From: Pseudomonas silesiensis | Lineage (GTDB): Bacteria > Pseudomonadota > Gammaproteobacteria > Pseudomonadales > Pseudomonadaceae | Direction of reading: 5' to 3' | DNA length: 64,000 bases | Assembly (NCBI RefSeq): GCF_001661075.1 | Contig: NZ_CP014870.1 | Coordinates: 4,484,501-4,548,500, forward strand | Shown here: positions 35,601 to 44,204 of the stretch, one piece after another | Numbering within the stretch: the stretch's first letter is position 1 | How the letters are laid out: each line of letters begins with the position of its first letter | Made by a program: the position numbers and the translations under genes | Notes under the pieces: model-generated | The model's input: the letters and a program-made list of their open reading frames with translations, nothing else | Database searches by the model: none | What the model was told of the DNA's origin: nothing

Positions 35601-37174
35601 AACCCGCCACCGACCAGATCGCCCGAGTAGCGCTTTTCACGTTTGATCCCGGTGCCGGGGGCGGTGGTGATTTCCACCCGTTTGGCGGCTATCTGGATGT
35701 CGTGGGGGCTGGTCACTTGTGCGCCTTCAGAGCGCAGCAAACCGGCCGCGGTCAAGGCGATGTTGTCGCCCTTCAATTGCGTGGTGATGCCGCGCGGCTC
35801 CTCACTGCGACTGTTCCAGCTTTCTTTCCACAGGTGTTTGCGGCGTTTACCCTGATCGGATTCAGTCTTGCTTTCAATGGCCGCCGTGAGGCGCAGATCG
35901 CCGCCGCTCTTCACCCTGAGATCCTTAGCCGCCTCGACCCGGGCAGCTTTGAGTTCGGTATCGCCGCCCGAAGACAGGTCCACATCACGGCGGGCAATAA
36001 TCTGGCTGCCGTGCTGTCGCGATTCGCTTTCGGTCTGGAACTGTTCGTAGGTTTCCCAAGTGATGCCGAGTGTCTTGTTGTTCCAGTCGTTGCGTTTCTC
36101 CTTGAGCCGGAGGGCTTCGACAGTCGTCAGGTTCAGGTTGCGCCCGGCATCGACCCTGACGTCACGACCACTGACATCGGTGGCCGCCAGCGTCAGGTCC
36201 CTGGCGCTGTGCAAGCCGACATCGCCCTGGCTGCTATGCACGCCAGCGCGTACCACCCCGAGACTGTCCTTCACGTGCCCGCCGCTGATGACCAGATCGC
36301 CGGATGAACGAATCTGCACACCGTCCCGACCTGCCACCTGCACCGCGCCGACCCGCACGCCGGCGCCTTGCGCGGTACTGACAATGTTGATGCGCCCGGC
36401 CTGCATGGCGCCGAACAGGAACGCGTCGATACGGCCATCGTTGCTGTGACCGCTCGGGTCGACGGTCCGCACCTGCCCGCTGGCGTAGTCCACCGAATTG
36501 CGTCCGATCGTGAGGTTCAGGTCATCGCGAGCGCCAAGCTTGCCGTTGCTGTCGATACGCGGAGCGATCAGGTTGATCGAGCCTGCACTGTTCTGCGCCC
36601 CCGCGCCCCGCACGTTCAGCTCCCCGGTGGCATCGCGGGTGTTCAGGGCTTGCAGCTTGCCTTCGTTCAGCTCGGGACGTCCGACCACGAGGCTGGCATT
36701 GGGGGTGTTGATGAAACCGGCGCCATTGAGCGAAATACCGTTGGGGTTCGCCAGGACGTAATCGGCGCTACGACCGAAGATTTCCTGGATACCATTGATC
36801 GCCGAGGCGTTGCGGCTGATCACTTCGTTGAGGATCACGCTCGCCGCCTGCCCCTGGAACTGCGGGTTGGCGGCCAGTTCCCCGGCGAGTTGCGACTGCC
36901 CGGCTTGCAGGGCGTTGTTCAGGACCAGGCCCTGGCGGTCGACGTTGTAGTCGAGAAACTGGTTATGGGACAGGCCGGAACCGTTGGGCGCAACGATATT
37001 GACGATGGGCACGCCGTCCCGGGTTTGCAATTGCGCGGTGCCGCCGGGTCCGGGCGCGACCACGACCCCCGCCGCCAGGGCGTTGGGCACGGGCGCGATG
37101 AGAAACAGGCTGGCAATCGCCCAGCGCAATTTGCCGCCGGGGGCGAGATGGAACGCAAAGGGTTTTGCTGACAT
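32669..37174 (-). CDS. Two-partner secretion exoprotein (TpsA, filamentous haemagglutinin-like)
   Basis: A 1501-residue secreted beta-helix protein. Signal peptide (to about PNALAA, residues 30-35), then the TPS domain (about 36-280) with NFxNxN-like FLDYNVDRQGLVLNN and the conserved NPNGI in DYVLANPNGISLNGAGFI. The rest is tens of short haemagglutinin-type repeats (SAGDIEVAGSTVKAGGTLNA and similar). The C-terminus is plain repeat plus a short tail (GTIGGRFDRQSLTAGIDEDA): no VENN motif or toxin domain is visible, so this is not a CdiA. The start at 37174 follows TTGAGG and gives a normal signal peptide. Confidence 0.88.
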   Translation of the reverse strand: MSAKPFAFHLAPGGKLRWAIASLFLIAPVPNALAAGVVVAPGPGGTAQLQTRDGVPIVNIVAPNGSGLSHNQFLDYNVDRQGLVLNNALQAGQSQLAGELAANPQFQGQAASVILNEVISRNASAINGIQEIFGRSADYVLANPNGISLNGAGFINTPNASLVVGRPELNEGKLQALNTRDATGELNVRGAGAQNSAGSINLIAPRIDSNGKLGARDDLNLTIGRNSVDYASGQVRTVDPSGHSNDGRIDAFLFGAMQAGRINIVSTAQGAGVRVGAVQVAGRDGVQIRSSGDLVISGGHVKDSLGVVRAGVHSSQGDVGLHSARDLTLAATDVSGRDVRVDAGRNLNLTTVEALRLKEKRNDWNNKTLGITWETYEQFQTESESRQHGSQIIARRDVDLSSGGDTELKAARVEAAKDLRVKSGGDLRLTAAIESKTESDQGKRRKHLWKESWNSRSEEPRGITTQLKGDNIALTAAGLLRSEGAQVTSPHDIQIAAKRVEITTAPGTGIKREKRYSGDLVGGGFFGKTGDSDQGKTLHQGSAINAAGKLIVKADDVRISGSQVRGGTEASVISDRGSLIIDGVQDTSHISTNNKDNKFLGISQNETRSNTQDSTTVRSELTSDTNLTLKSAGDIEVAGSTVKAGGTLNAQAAGDLNVQSAQNTVDSSQTTARRGFDAYARETAPDAGQYRAGVRFEDKTQTLAGNEVRQQGSGLTGAEVQLTAGGNLTLKGAEVQATAGDASLKGKTVALLAEEDSQRSSTEQRTTGGGLYYTGGLDRVGSGLDFAHSTSGDIRTTTTAQTSTVQSSGNLNIDAEKLITEGAQVTAGKGLVVDAGEIDNRVARDTDSSTHKESNWSADIGVNLEVKGITRPLADAVKSAIDGKVPDVGALGKLGQPDLGIDVAIGHQSAGRQVLNGIDKVSQFQGGTVDVKAAGLLQDQGTRYEATAGKVNISADRLIANAASITEGSDDRALDAKVDVRVYTKTGEDLNVAGSGEGGSRQTREETSTAVVGRYAGSQGVSINLGGDGQFEGSQFDGGEGGVTVKAGGNLALNQANDRQDSDTSSLRGNASLTVGTLPGTNDTNINLGAGVQLDYKGDQTRDSQARVASIEGQGPVTLSSGGDLVLQGTRIDLPGTIDLEAGGKLDVEAAIGTHVVTNSHLGGGLKVGGSKTSTENSIDKAGNLNLNLNAGRVDEASRTLTGGQLQSQQRIGFRGDSIRLQGTRVSAPDVLFDAQKGGIQLQSAQSTQNRGNWDLDLKAGGNLGSSTPTASESVASSDLGVNAGAKVGVDYLNSTTGQNSRIKADSVELNSAGDVQLAGARIDAGKVSGKVAGNLNVQSPQDRQTSAKVDLDLGLTGKKAAPADQDAQAPNTGLKGLDYKPTLKFDGTYAYKDSVGQASGISGTQGVNLKVDGTTQLTGARIASAEGRVGLGDSRVGTTTLSNLDYSVRGGLDLPQKPATEGSKPEVSVPGEHSFKVGPGTIGGRFDRQSLTAGIDEDAS

Positions 37175-37257
37175 AAGAACCTCAAGTGCAGTATCACGGC
37201 GCGCTGAACGGACTGCCGTGGCTGGCGCGCACAGCACCATCGGCAGTTTTGTTGGAT

Positions 37258-38982
37258 TCAGATCTGCCATCCCACGCGCATCAGCCAGGTCCGCGGCTCG
37301 TGCTTGAACCCCTCGGGCATGCTGACGCTGCGTTGGTAATCGAGGTCCAGGTGCAGGTTTTTCCAGCTCAGGTTGACCCCGATACCTGCGCCGCTCAGAT
37401 AGTGGTTGGGGGCGCCGCGATCGGCCTGGACCCAGCCGCTGTCCAGCCCCAGGCGCGGGGTGATCTGCACCGGAAAACCGGTTTGCAATGGCAGGCGCAA
37501 AGTGTTGCGCCAGATCGCCCCGCTGGCGCCGGACGCACTGTTGATCCGGTATCCGCGCACCGCCGAATCGTCGGTGACCAGCAGCTGCTCGATGGCCGGC
37601 AAAGGATCAGGGCTGTATTGCACGTTGAGCTGACTTTGCCATTGCCAGGCCTGGGGGCCAAAGCGGCCGTTGCTCCACCGACCGAGGCTGGCGCGGTACT
37701 TGCGAAACTGTGCCTTGGGCAGACGGTCGTGCCAGCGCTCGGCATCGTTGTCCGCGCCAAACCAGCGCAGGCCCTGGGCGTAATTGAGGTCCAGGTTCCA
37801 CACCGCACTGTCGAGCCAGAACAGATTCAGCCCGGCTTCGGCCACGGTCAGGGTCGGGCTCTGAATCGACAGGTGCAAGGGCCCCCAGTAGCTGTCGACA
37901 TCTTTGTGGGACAGTTGCAGGTTGGCGCTGAGCTGATGGCTTTGGCCGCGCCATAACACTCGATCGGCGCGCAGGCTGAGCTGGTCGGTCGTGCCGGTGG
38001 TATGAAACGTCTGGTAGCTCAGTTTGAACGGCGCACGGTATTCGGCATGGCTGGCCAGGACACTCCAGGTCCAGTAGCCGTAGGGAATGGCGTAATACAG
38101 GCTGGCGCTGCGACTGAAGCGATCGCCCTGATTGAGGGTGTCGCTGAAGCTGACATTCAACAAATCATTGATCTGCAGCGGTGAGTCCAGACCCAGACTG
38201 AGCGTATTACGGTCGCGCCCGGTGCTGGCGCTGCCGAGATTGTCCAGGCCCAGGTTCAACGCCCAGCGCGACTGATCCCGGGAGCGCGAGCGCAAGATGA
38301 TCCGCGAGGCGCCAGGCTGGCTGCCGGGTGCGATGTCGGCGCTCAGGTCCACTGAGCGCAGGCGGTTCAACTGATCGAGACCCTGCTCCAGATCCCGCAG
38401 CTTCAGCGCCTTGCCGAGCATTCCCGGAAACGCTCCACCGAGGGCAACCGGCAGGCTCTGGTCGGCCAGTTCGATCGCCTCGACGTAGCCTTCATCCACC
38501 AGGATATCCAGCGACTGCCCGGCCTCTGGCGCCGTGCTGAGGTACGGCCGACTGGCAATGTAACCCGCCTGCACATAGAGCTCGGTGATGGTCGCCAGCA
38601 CCTGGTTTATCTGGTTTGCGCCCATGCACGGCGACAATTTCGGGGTGATGCGCTGGTTGAGTGTCTTGCGATCGACCAGGGTGACGCCACCGACGCGCAC
38701 CCCGCTGACGGGCCAGCACTGCTCATCGACGGCAATGGTCGCGGATGTCTCTGGCGCGGTCGACGAGCCACTGAAACTGCCGCGTTCCAGTTGTCGGCGG
38801 CGTTGGTCCAGTTGCATCTGTTGCAGGTCACGTTGTTGCTGTTGTTGTTGGCGTAATACTTCTTGTCCGGGGGCGGAAGACTCGGCGGCATACGCCGGTG
38901 AAATACTCAAACCCAGCAACAAGACCGATAATGGAGAGCGGTAACGGAGACGACGAGGTACAACGCGAATAGTATTCGGCAC
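37258..38982 (-). CDS. Two-partner secretion transporter (TpsB, ShlB/FhaC/HecB family)
   Basis: A 574-residue outer-membrane exporter of the Omp85 superfamily. Signal peptide ending PAYAAE, a Gln-rich helix (RQQQQQQRDLQQMQLDQRRR) that plugs the pore in FhaC-type proteins, two POTRA domains (about 90-235), then the 16-strand barrel. The lid-loop motif VRGYR (DDSAVRGYRINSASG) is present. The start is GTG at 38982, with CCAGGAAG about 6 bases before it. tpsA follows after 83 bases. Confidence 0.92.
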   Translation of the reverse strand: MPNTIRVVPRRLRYRSPLSVLLLGLSISPAYAAESSAPGQEVLRQQQQQQRDLQQMQLDQRRRQLERGSFSGSSTAPETSATIAVDEQCWPVSGVRVGGVTLVDRKTLNQRITPKLSPCMGANQINQVLATITELYVQAGYIASRPYLSTAPEAGQSLDILVDEGYVEAIELADQSLPVALGGAFPGMLGKALKLRDLEQGLDQLNRLRSVDLSADIAPGSQPGASRIILRSRSRDQSRWALNLGLDNLGSASTGRDRNTLSLGLDSPLQINDLLNVSFSDTLNQGDRFSRSASLYYAIPYGYWTWSVLASHAEYRAPFKLSYQTFHTTGTTDQLSLRADRVLWRGQSHQLSANLQLSHKDVDSYWGPLHLSIQSPTLTVAEAGLNLFWLDSAVWNLDLNYAQGLRWFGADNDAERWHDRLPKAQFRKYRASLGRWSNGRFGPQAWQWQSQLNVQYSPDPLPAIEQLLVTDDSAVRGYRINSASGASGAIWRNTLRLPLQTGFPVQITPRLGLDSGWVQADRGAPNHYLSGAGIGVNLSWKNLHLDLDYQRSVSMPEGFKHEPRTWLMRVGWQI

Positions 38983-39396
38983 CCTGACTTCCTGGCGTTT
39001 TTTGAAAGGGCGCTATGCCGTTTCGTCTATGCGTTTAATAGTTGGAGCATTGGTCTGTTAATGCAACACGACACTTACTGTTTTTAAACACTGTGCAAGT
39101 CCGCGGACTACTCACGCCCTACTATTCACCTCACAGTTCCTACCGCTCAGTTCTTCACTTATTACTTCCTGTTTGCTATTTCCAATCTCAACTTCTTACT
39201 TCCTACATACTTCTTCACCATTTCCTACTACCGACGTCTTAGGCTCAACTTCAGCGTCCTACTTCCTACATGCCGACCGGCCACGAAAATCAATTGGAAC
39301 AAAATATTAATGGGCAGTGTTTTTTGGAAATTAAAGGGTGGGCGAGCCTGTTAGAGATTACGGGGGCCCGGGCAACCGGTATGCCGATAAGTAAAA
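38983..39396 (-). promoter_or_regulatory. GGA-rich leader of the tps operon
   Basis: 414 bases without a gene. On the tps coding strand the stretch 39270-39130 carries at least seven GGA triplets (at 39138, 39167, 39181, 39201, 39223, 39257 and 39264 in plus coordinates), six of them in an A-GGA context such as GTAGGAAGTA. This is the type of motif bound by RsmA/RsmE. The plus strand is correspondingly pyrimidine-rich. The region is also more AT-rich than its neighbours. No clear promoter was assigned. Confidence 0.5.
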
Positions 39397-40533
39397 TCAT
39401 TGCTCCGTGTGCCGCTGCCTGATCCCGGCCAACAGCAACGCCAACGCACCGCACAGCATCAAGGTTTCACCCAGCGCCTGGCCCCAGCCCACAAGCAACA
39501 GCCCACCGCCGATCAACAGGTAATAAAGCAAACCAAATAACGCGCCAGCCGTGCCCAACCGGTCGCCATAGTTCACCAGGGCCGAACCAAGAATGTTCGG
39601 GATCGCCATGCCAAACGCCAGCACCACCAGCAACATCGCCAGGACCAACAGGACACTGTGTTGCATCAGCCAAACGCCCATGCCACCCAGCAGTGCCGAC
39701 ACTGCTGCAAGCCGAACCAACCGAGGGCCGCTGTACCCTCGACCCAACAGTCGTTTGTTGAGCCAGGCACCGAGGCCGGAACCCAGGGCCAGGATCACGC
39801 CGCTGTAGCCGAACCATTGCGCACTCACGCCCAGCCGCTGAAACACGAAGGGGCCGAGGCTGTAGTAGCTGAACAGGGCAATGTTGAACAGTGCCACCAA
39901 CAACGTCGAACGCCAGATATCGAGGTCCTGGAGCATTCTCCACAGCGTCTCGAACAGAGCCGGCACCGTCACATTCCCGGGCCGGGTTTCCGGCAAAGTT
40001 TGCAGGCACCACAGCCATAACAATGAGGCCAACAGCAACAGACATCCCACCACGCCTCGATAGCCAAAGGCGTGCACCAGACTCGCCCCGGCGAACAGGC
40101 CAATCGCCGGGCTGGCCGCCAGCGCGATGCCCATCCCCGAAAACACCTGGGCCAGTTCCGCGCCCTTGAAGCGGTCGCGCAACAGGGTTTGCGTGACGAC
40201 CGAACCCACCGCGGCACCGAAGGCCGCCAGTGCCTGGGCTGCCAACAAGGCAGTGAAATCACCGACGCTCAGCGCCAGTATCGATGCACCGGTGTACAGC
40301 GCCAGCCCGATAAGCATCGTTGGCCGGCGCCCGATCCGGTCGCACAAACGACCCCACACCACCACACCAAAGGCGAAGGCCAGGAAAAACACCGACAGGG
40401 TTTGTGCCGCTCGCTGCGGCCCGACGGCAAAGGCCTGGCCGATGTCGGCCAGGGCCGGGCTATACAGGGTTTGGGCGATTTGCGGAAACATCAGCAAGGC
40501 AATGGCCAACACCAACAGGTTTCTGGAATTCAT
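39397..40533 (-). CDS. MFS drug-resistance transporter (Bcr/CflA type)
   Basis: A 378-residue proton-coupled exporter with 12 predicted helices. The MFS loop motif is GRLCDRIGRRPTMLIG. The motif-C region reads GMGIALAASPAIGLFAGASL. The start at 40533 has GAAGAG upstream. It is divergent from an AraC-family gene 99 bases away. The drug or metabolite moved is unknown. Confidence 0.85.
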   Translation of the reverse strand: MNSRNLLVLAIALLMFPQIAQTLYSPALADIGQAFAVGPQRAAQTLSVFFLAFAFGVVVWGRLCDRIGRRPTMLIGLALYTGASILALSVGDFTALLAAQALAAFGAAVGSVVTQTLLRDRFKGAELAQVFSGMGIALAASPAIGLFAGASLVHAFGYRGVVGCLLLLASLLWLWCLQTLPETRPGNVTVPALFETLWRMLQDLDIWRSTLLVALFNIALFSYYSLGPFVFQRLGVSAQWFGYSGVILALGSGLGAWLNKRLLGRGYSGPRLVRLAAVSALLGGMGVWLMQHSVLLVLAMLLVVLAFGMAIPNILGSALVNYGDRLGTAGALFGLLYYLLIGGGLLLVGWGQALGETLMLCGALALLLAGIRQRHTEQ

Positions 40534-40632
40534 TAACACGTCGCTCTTCAAGACAATTGCCGAGCAGCATACGAATTCACGCCTGGCGTATTATCCAGAT
40601 CCTGACAATTTATCAATGAAATCGGACAAACC

Positions 40633-41397
40633 ATGGCATGGCTCGATGCCCGCGCTCGATTCGATCCCGACAGCTACCCGGCCCCTGTCATCGGCATTGC
40701 TGCAATCCTTGGCGATCACGATTCCGGCGTGCATCAACACCAACGGGGGCAGTTGCTGTTCACCCGCCACGGCTGCACGCGCATCACCCTGGCACAACAG
40801 TTGTGCTTGTTGCCGCCCTCCCGTGCCGCCTGGATTCCGCCCGGGGTGACCCACCGCGCCGTGATGCAGCAGAGCGTCGACTACCGCTCCATCTACCTGA
40901 TTCCCCCGTTGTGCGCCGAGCTGCCGCAAACGACCTGCGTGATTGAAGTCAGCCCATTGCTGCGAGCCGTGCTGGAGCCGATGGCCGACGCCGACTTCGA
41001 CAGCGATTGGCAACAGGGCAAGTTCATGCATTTGCTGGGGCTGTGCCTGAGCGAGATCCGCGACGCCGTGCACCAACCGATGCTCTTGCCATTGCCCTGG
41101 GACAAACGCCTGGCACCGCTACTGGCAACGCTCGAACAGCTGCCACCGGAACTTCAAGTCCTGGAACGACAGATCGGCGCCAGCAGCCGAACCATCGGGC
41201 GAATCTTCCAGCGGGAAACCGGGATGGGTTATCAGCAGTGGCGCCAGCAATGGCGGCTGATGCGCGCCATCGAACTGCTGGCGACCGGGCGCAACATCAG
41301 TTGCAGCGCTTTCGAACTGGGGTTTGCCAGTGACAGCGCATTTATTGCCTTCTTCAAGGAGATGACTGGTGTCACGCCGGGTGTCTGGCTGAAATAA
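40633..41397 (+). CDS. AraC-family transcriptional regulator
   Basis: A 254-residue regulator with a cupin-type N-terminal ligand domain (ILGDHDSGVHQHQRGQLLFTRHG, about 25-95). The C-terminal double helix-turn-helix (about 160-254) has LERQIGASSRTIGRIFQRETGM and AFELGFASDSAFIAFFKEMTGVTPG. The layout (AraC divergent from an MFS exporter) and the sequence recall NimR-type local regulators. It most likely controls the divergent Bcr-like gene. The downstream emrA has its own promoter and a palindromic operator that does not look like an AraC site. Confidence 0.88.
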   Translation: MAWLDARARFDPDSYPAPVIGIAAILGDHDSGVHQHQRGQLLFTRHGCTRITLAQQLCLLPPSRAAWIPPGVTHRAVMQQSVDYRSIYLIPPLCAELPQTTCVIEVSPLLRAVLEPMADADFDSDWQQGKFMHLLGLCLSEIRDAVHQPMLLPLPWDKRLAPLLATLEQLPPELQVLERQIGASSRTIGRIFQRETGMGYQQWRQQWRLMRAIELLATGRNISCSAFELGFASDSAFIAFFKEMTGVTPGVWLK

Positions 41398-41424
41398 CAC
41401 CTGACGACCGGCAGCAAAAACCAA

Positions 41425-41466
41425 TTGCGACAAAATATTACATACGTCATATTACGTATGTAATAT
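41425..41466 (+). promoter_or_regulatory. emrAB promoter with perfect palindromic operator
   Basis: -35 TTGCGA (41425-41430), 17 bases, -10 CATATT (41448-41453). The -10 is the centre of a perfect 13-base inverted repeat, ATATTACATACGT (41435-41447) and its complement (41454-41466). A repressor bound here would block the promoter. The start of emrA is 27 bases further on. Confidence 0.75.
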
Positions 41467-41493
41467 AGGCCCGCTCCCCACAGGTAATTCTCC

Positions 41494-42615
41494 ATGACCA
41501 GCATGCCCACTCTTGAACCCGACCTTGCTGTCTCGGTGACTACCGCCAAGCCTCGCCTGCTCAAGCGCCTGCTCCTGCTGACGGCCGCCGTAGCCGCTGT
41601 GGTCTGCGCCGGGCTGTACGCGAGTCACTGGTGGACCGCCGGCCGTTTCATCGAAGAAACCGACGATGCCTACATTGGCGGCGACGTGACGGTGATCGGG
41701 CCCAAGGTCGCGGGTTACATCGAAGAAGTGCTGGTCACCGACAACCAGCAGGTCAAGGCCGGCGACGTATTGATTCGGCTCGATTCCCGTGACTACCGCG
41801 CCCACCTGGCCAAGGCCGAAGGCGCGGTGGCTGCCGAGCAAGCGTTGCTCGCCAACCTCGACGCCACCGAACAATTGCAACACGCGGTGATCGGCCAGGC
41901 TCGTGCCGGGATCGATGCCGCTGGCGCCGAGACGGCTCGTTCACGGGATGACAACGCACGCTACAAACGCCTGGTCGGCAGCAATGCCGTCTCGGTGGAA
42001 AGTGCCCAGCGCGCCTACGCCACCTTCAAGACGGCCCAGGCGTTGAGTGCCCGGGCCCAGGCCGAACTGCTGGCTGCACAACGCCAGCTGGCCGTGATCG
42101 AAACCCAAAAACAACAAGCTCGCGCCGCGTTGCTGCAGGCCCGGGCCGAGCGTGACCTGGCGCAGTTGAATGTCGGCTACACCGAACTGCGGGCCCCCAT
42201 CGATGGCGTGATCGGCAATCGTCGGGCGCGGGTCGGTGCTTACGCCCAGGCCGGTTCGCAACAGCTGTCGGTCGTGCCGGCCCGCGGGCTGTGGGTTGAC
42301 GCCAACTTCAAGGAAGATCAACTGGCACGCATGACGCCCGGCCAGCGGGTGATCATTCATGCCGACGTGCTCTCGGGACAGGAATTCCACGGCCACCTGG
42401 ACAGTCTCGCCCCGGCCAGCGGTTCGCAATTCAGCGTGCTGCCGCCGGAAAACGCCACGGGTAACTTCACCAAGATCGTGCAGCGGGTGCCGGTGCGGAT
42501 CCTGCTCGACCCGGCCGATGGCGTGCTCGGCCATCTTCGTCCGGGCCTGTCGGTGACCGCTGAAGTGGACACCCGCCAAGGGCCTGAAACCCCAGCCGTG
42601 GCCAGCGCACCATGA
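41494..42615 (+). CDS. emrA: EmrA/HlyD-family membrane fusion protein
   Basis: A 373-residue periplasmic adaptor for an MFS efflux pump. One N-terminal membrane anchor (about 28-48), a barrel-sandwich lipoyl half-motif (DAYIGGDVTVIGPKVAGYIEEVLVTDNQQVKAGDVLIRLD), a long alpha-hairpin rich in Ala, and the second lipoyl half GYTELRAPIDGVIGNRRARVGAYAQ. The stop overlaps the start of emrB (ATGA), so they are coupled. The pump would need an outer-membrane factor encoded elsewhere. Confidence 0.88.
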   Translation: MTSMPTLEPDLAVSVTTAKPRLLKRLLLLTAAVAAVVCAGLYASHWWTAGRFIEETDDAYIGGDVTVIGPKVAGYIEEVLVTDNQQVKAGDVLIRLDSRDYRAHLAKAEGAVAAEQALLANLDATEQLQHAVIGQARAGIDAAGAETARSRDDNARYKRLVGSNAVSVESAQRAYATFKTAQALSARAQAELLAAQRQLAVIETQKQQARAALLQARAERDLAQLNVGYTELRAPIDGVIGNRRARVGAYAQAGSQQLSVVPARGLWVDANFKEDQLARMTPGQRVIIHADVLSGQEFHGHLDSLAPASGSQFSVLPPENATGNFTKIVQRVPVRILLDPADGVLGHLRPGLSVTAEVDTRQGPETPAVASAP

Positions 42616-44204
42616 GCCGCGCCCTCGCCGCCCCCGCGCCACCATTCGATGCCGCGAGCATGGCGACGGCGACCAAGGTCTTCGCCTTCGCCAGCATGTG
42701 CATCGGCATGTTCATCGCCCTGCTGGACATCCAGATCGTCTCCGCCTCGTTGCGCGACATCGGCGGCGGACTCTCCGCAGGCACCGACGAAACCGCGTGG
42801 GTGCAGACCAGTTACTTGATCGCTGAAATCATTGTAATTCCGCTGTCCGGGTGGCTGTCCCGGGTGTTCTCGACCCGCTGGTTGTTCTGCGCCTCGGCGG
42901 TGGGTTTTACCTTGGCCAGCCTGCTGTGCGGCGCGGCCTGGAACATCCAGAGCATGATCGCCTTCCGCGCCCTGCAGGGGTTTCTCGGCGGTTCGATGAT
43001 CCCGTTGGTGTTTACCACCGCTTTCATTTTCTTCAGCGGCAAACAACGAGTGATCGCTGCTGCAACCATCGGCGCGGTGGCCTCACTGGCACCGACCCTG
43101 GGACCGGTGATCGGTGGCTGGATCACCGACATTTCGTCCTGGCACTGGTTGTTCTACATCAACCTGGTACCGGGGATTTTCGTCGCGGTGGCGGTGCCGA
43201 TGCTGGTGAAGATCGACCAGCCGGAACTGTCGCTGCTCAAGGGTGCCGACTACCTGAGCATGCTGTTCCTGGCGCTGTTCCTCGGCTGCCTGGAATACAC
43301 CCTCGAAGAAGGCCCGCGCTGGAACTGGTTCAGCGACAGCACCATCCTGACCACCGCCTGGATCAGCGGCCTGGCCGGCCTGGCGTTCATCGGCCGCACC
43401 CTGCACGTGGCCAATCCGATCGTTGACCTGCGAGCCCTGAAAGACCGCAACTTCGCCCTCGGCTGCTTCTTTTCGTTCGTCACCGGGATTGGCCTGTTCG
43501 CCACTATTTACCTGACGCCGCTGTTTCTTGGCCGGGTGCGTGGTTATGGCGCACTGGACATTGGCCTGGCGGTGTTCTCCACCGGCGTGTTCCAGATCCT
43601 GGCGATTCCGCTGTACGCCTTCCTGGCCAACCGCGTCGACCTGCGCTGGATCATGATGACCGGCCTGGGACTGTTCGCCCTGTCGATGTGGGATTTCAGC
43701 CCGATCACCCACGACTGGGGGGCCAAAGAATTGATGCTGCCCCAAGCCTTGCGCGGGATTGCCCAGCAACTGGCGGTGCCCCCCGCAGTCACCCTGACCC
43801 TCGGCGGACTGGCGCCTTCGCGGCTCAAGCATGCCTCGGGATTGTTCGACCTGATGCGAAACCTGGGGGGCGCCATCGGCATCGCCGCGTGCGCGACCAT
43901 CCTCAATGACCGCACCAACCTGCATTTCACCCGACTGGCCGAAAACCTCAACAGCAGCAACGAAGCCCTGAACCAGTGGCTGTCCCAAGTCGGCAACAAC
44001 TTCGCCGCCCTGGGCCAGAGCGGCGACGTCGGCGTCACCGCCAGCCTGCGTCAGCTCTGGCTGTTGACCTACCGCGAGGCCCAGACGCAAACCTACGGCG
44101 ACGCGTTCCTGATGATCATGGTCGGCTTCATCCTCGCCACGGCGATGGTGCCGTTGATGCGCAAGGTGCAACCACCGGCCGCGCCGAGTGCGGATGGGCA
44201 TTGA
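42612..44204 (+). CDS. emrB: EmrB-type MFS multidrug exporter (DHA2, 14 helices)
   Basis: A 530-residue inner-membrane transporter of the DHA2 family. Helix 1 (about 20-40) has IALLDIQIVSASLRDIGGGL, then ETAWVQTSYLIAEIIVIPLSGWLSRVFSTR, the typical DHA2 segment, and GAVASLAPTLGPVIGGWITD as motif C. It overlaps emrA by four bases. Its last 31 codons are duplicated in degenerate form 2.2 kb downstream. Confidence 0.9.
   Translation: MSRALAAPAPPFDAASMATATKVFAFASMCIGMFIALLDIQIVSASLRDIGGGLSAGTDETAWVQTSYLIAEIIVIPLSGWLSRVFSTRWLFCASAVGFTLASLLCGAAWNIQSMIAFRALQGFLGGSMIPLVFTTAFIFFSGKQRVIAAATIGAVASLAPTLGPVIGGWITDISSWHWLFYINLVPGIFVAVAVPMLVKIDQPELSLLKGADYLSMLFLALFLGCLEYTLEEGPRWNWFSDSTILTTAWISGLAGLAFIGRTLHVANPIVDLRALKDRNFALGCFFSFVTGIGLFATIYLTPLFLGRVRGYGALDIGLAVFSTGVFQILAIPLYAFLANRVDLRWIMMTGLGLFALSMWDFSPITHDWGAKELMLPQALRGIAQQLAVPPAVTLTLGGLAPSRLKHASGLFDLMRNLGGAIGIAACATILNDRTNLHFTRLAENLNSSNEALNQWLSQVGNNFAALGQSGDVGVTASLRQLWLLTYREAQTQTYGDAFLMIMVGFILATAMVPLMRKVQPPAAPSADGH
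44112..44191 (+). repeat. Direct repeat, copy 1 (3' end of emrB)
   Basis: 80 bases that recur without gaps at 46318-46397, with 67 identical positions by my count. The longest exact block is TTCATCCTCGCCACGGCGAT. Confidence 0.85.

Noticed and set aside
32669..38982. Contact-dependent inhibition (cdiBA) locus
   Set aside because: No VENN motif, toxin tip or small immunity gene was found; the exoprotein is too short and ends in haemagglutinin repeat.
39042..39242. Small 66-codon frame on the plus strand upstream of tpsB
   Set aside because: It is low-complexity Tyr/Leu/Ser/His-rich sequence from the pyrimidine-rich leader, with no ribosome binding site.
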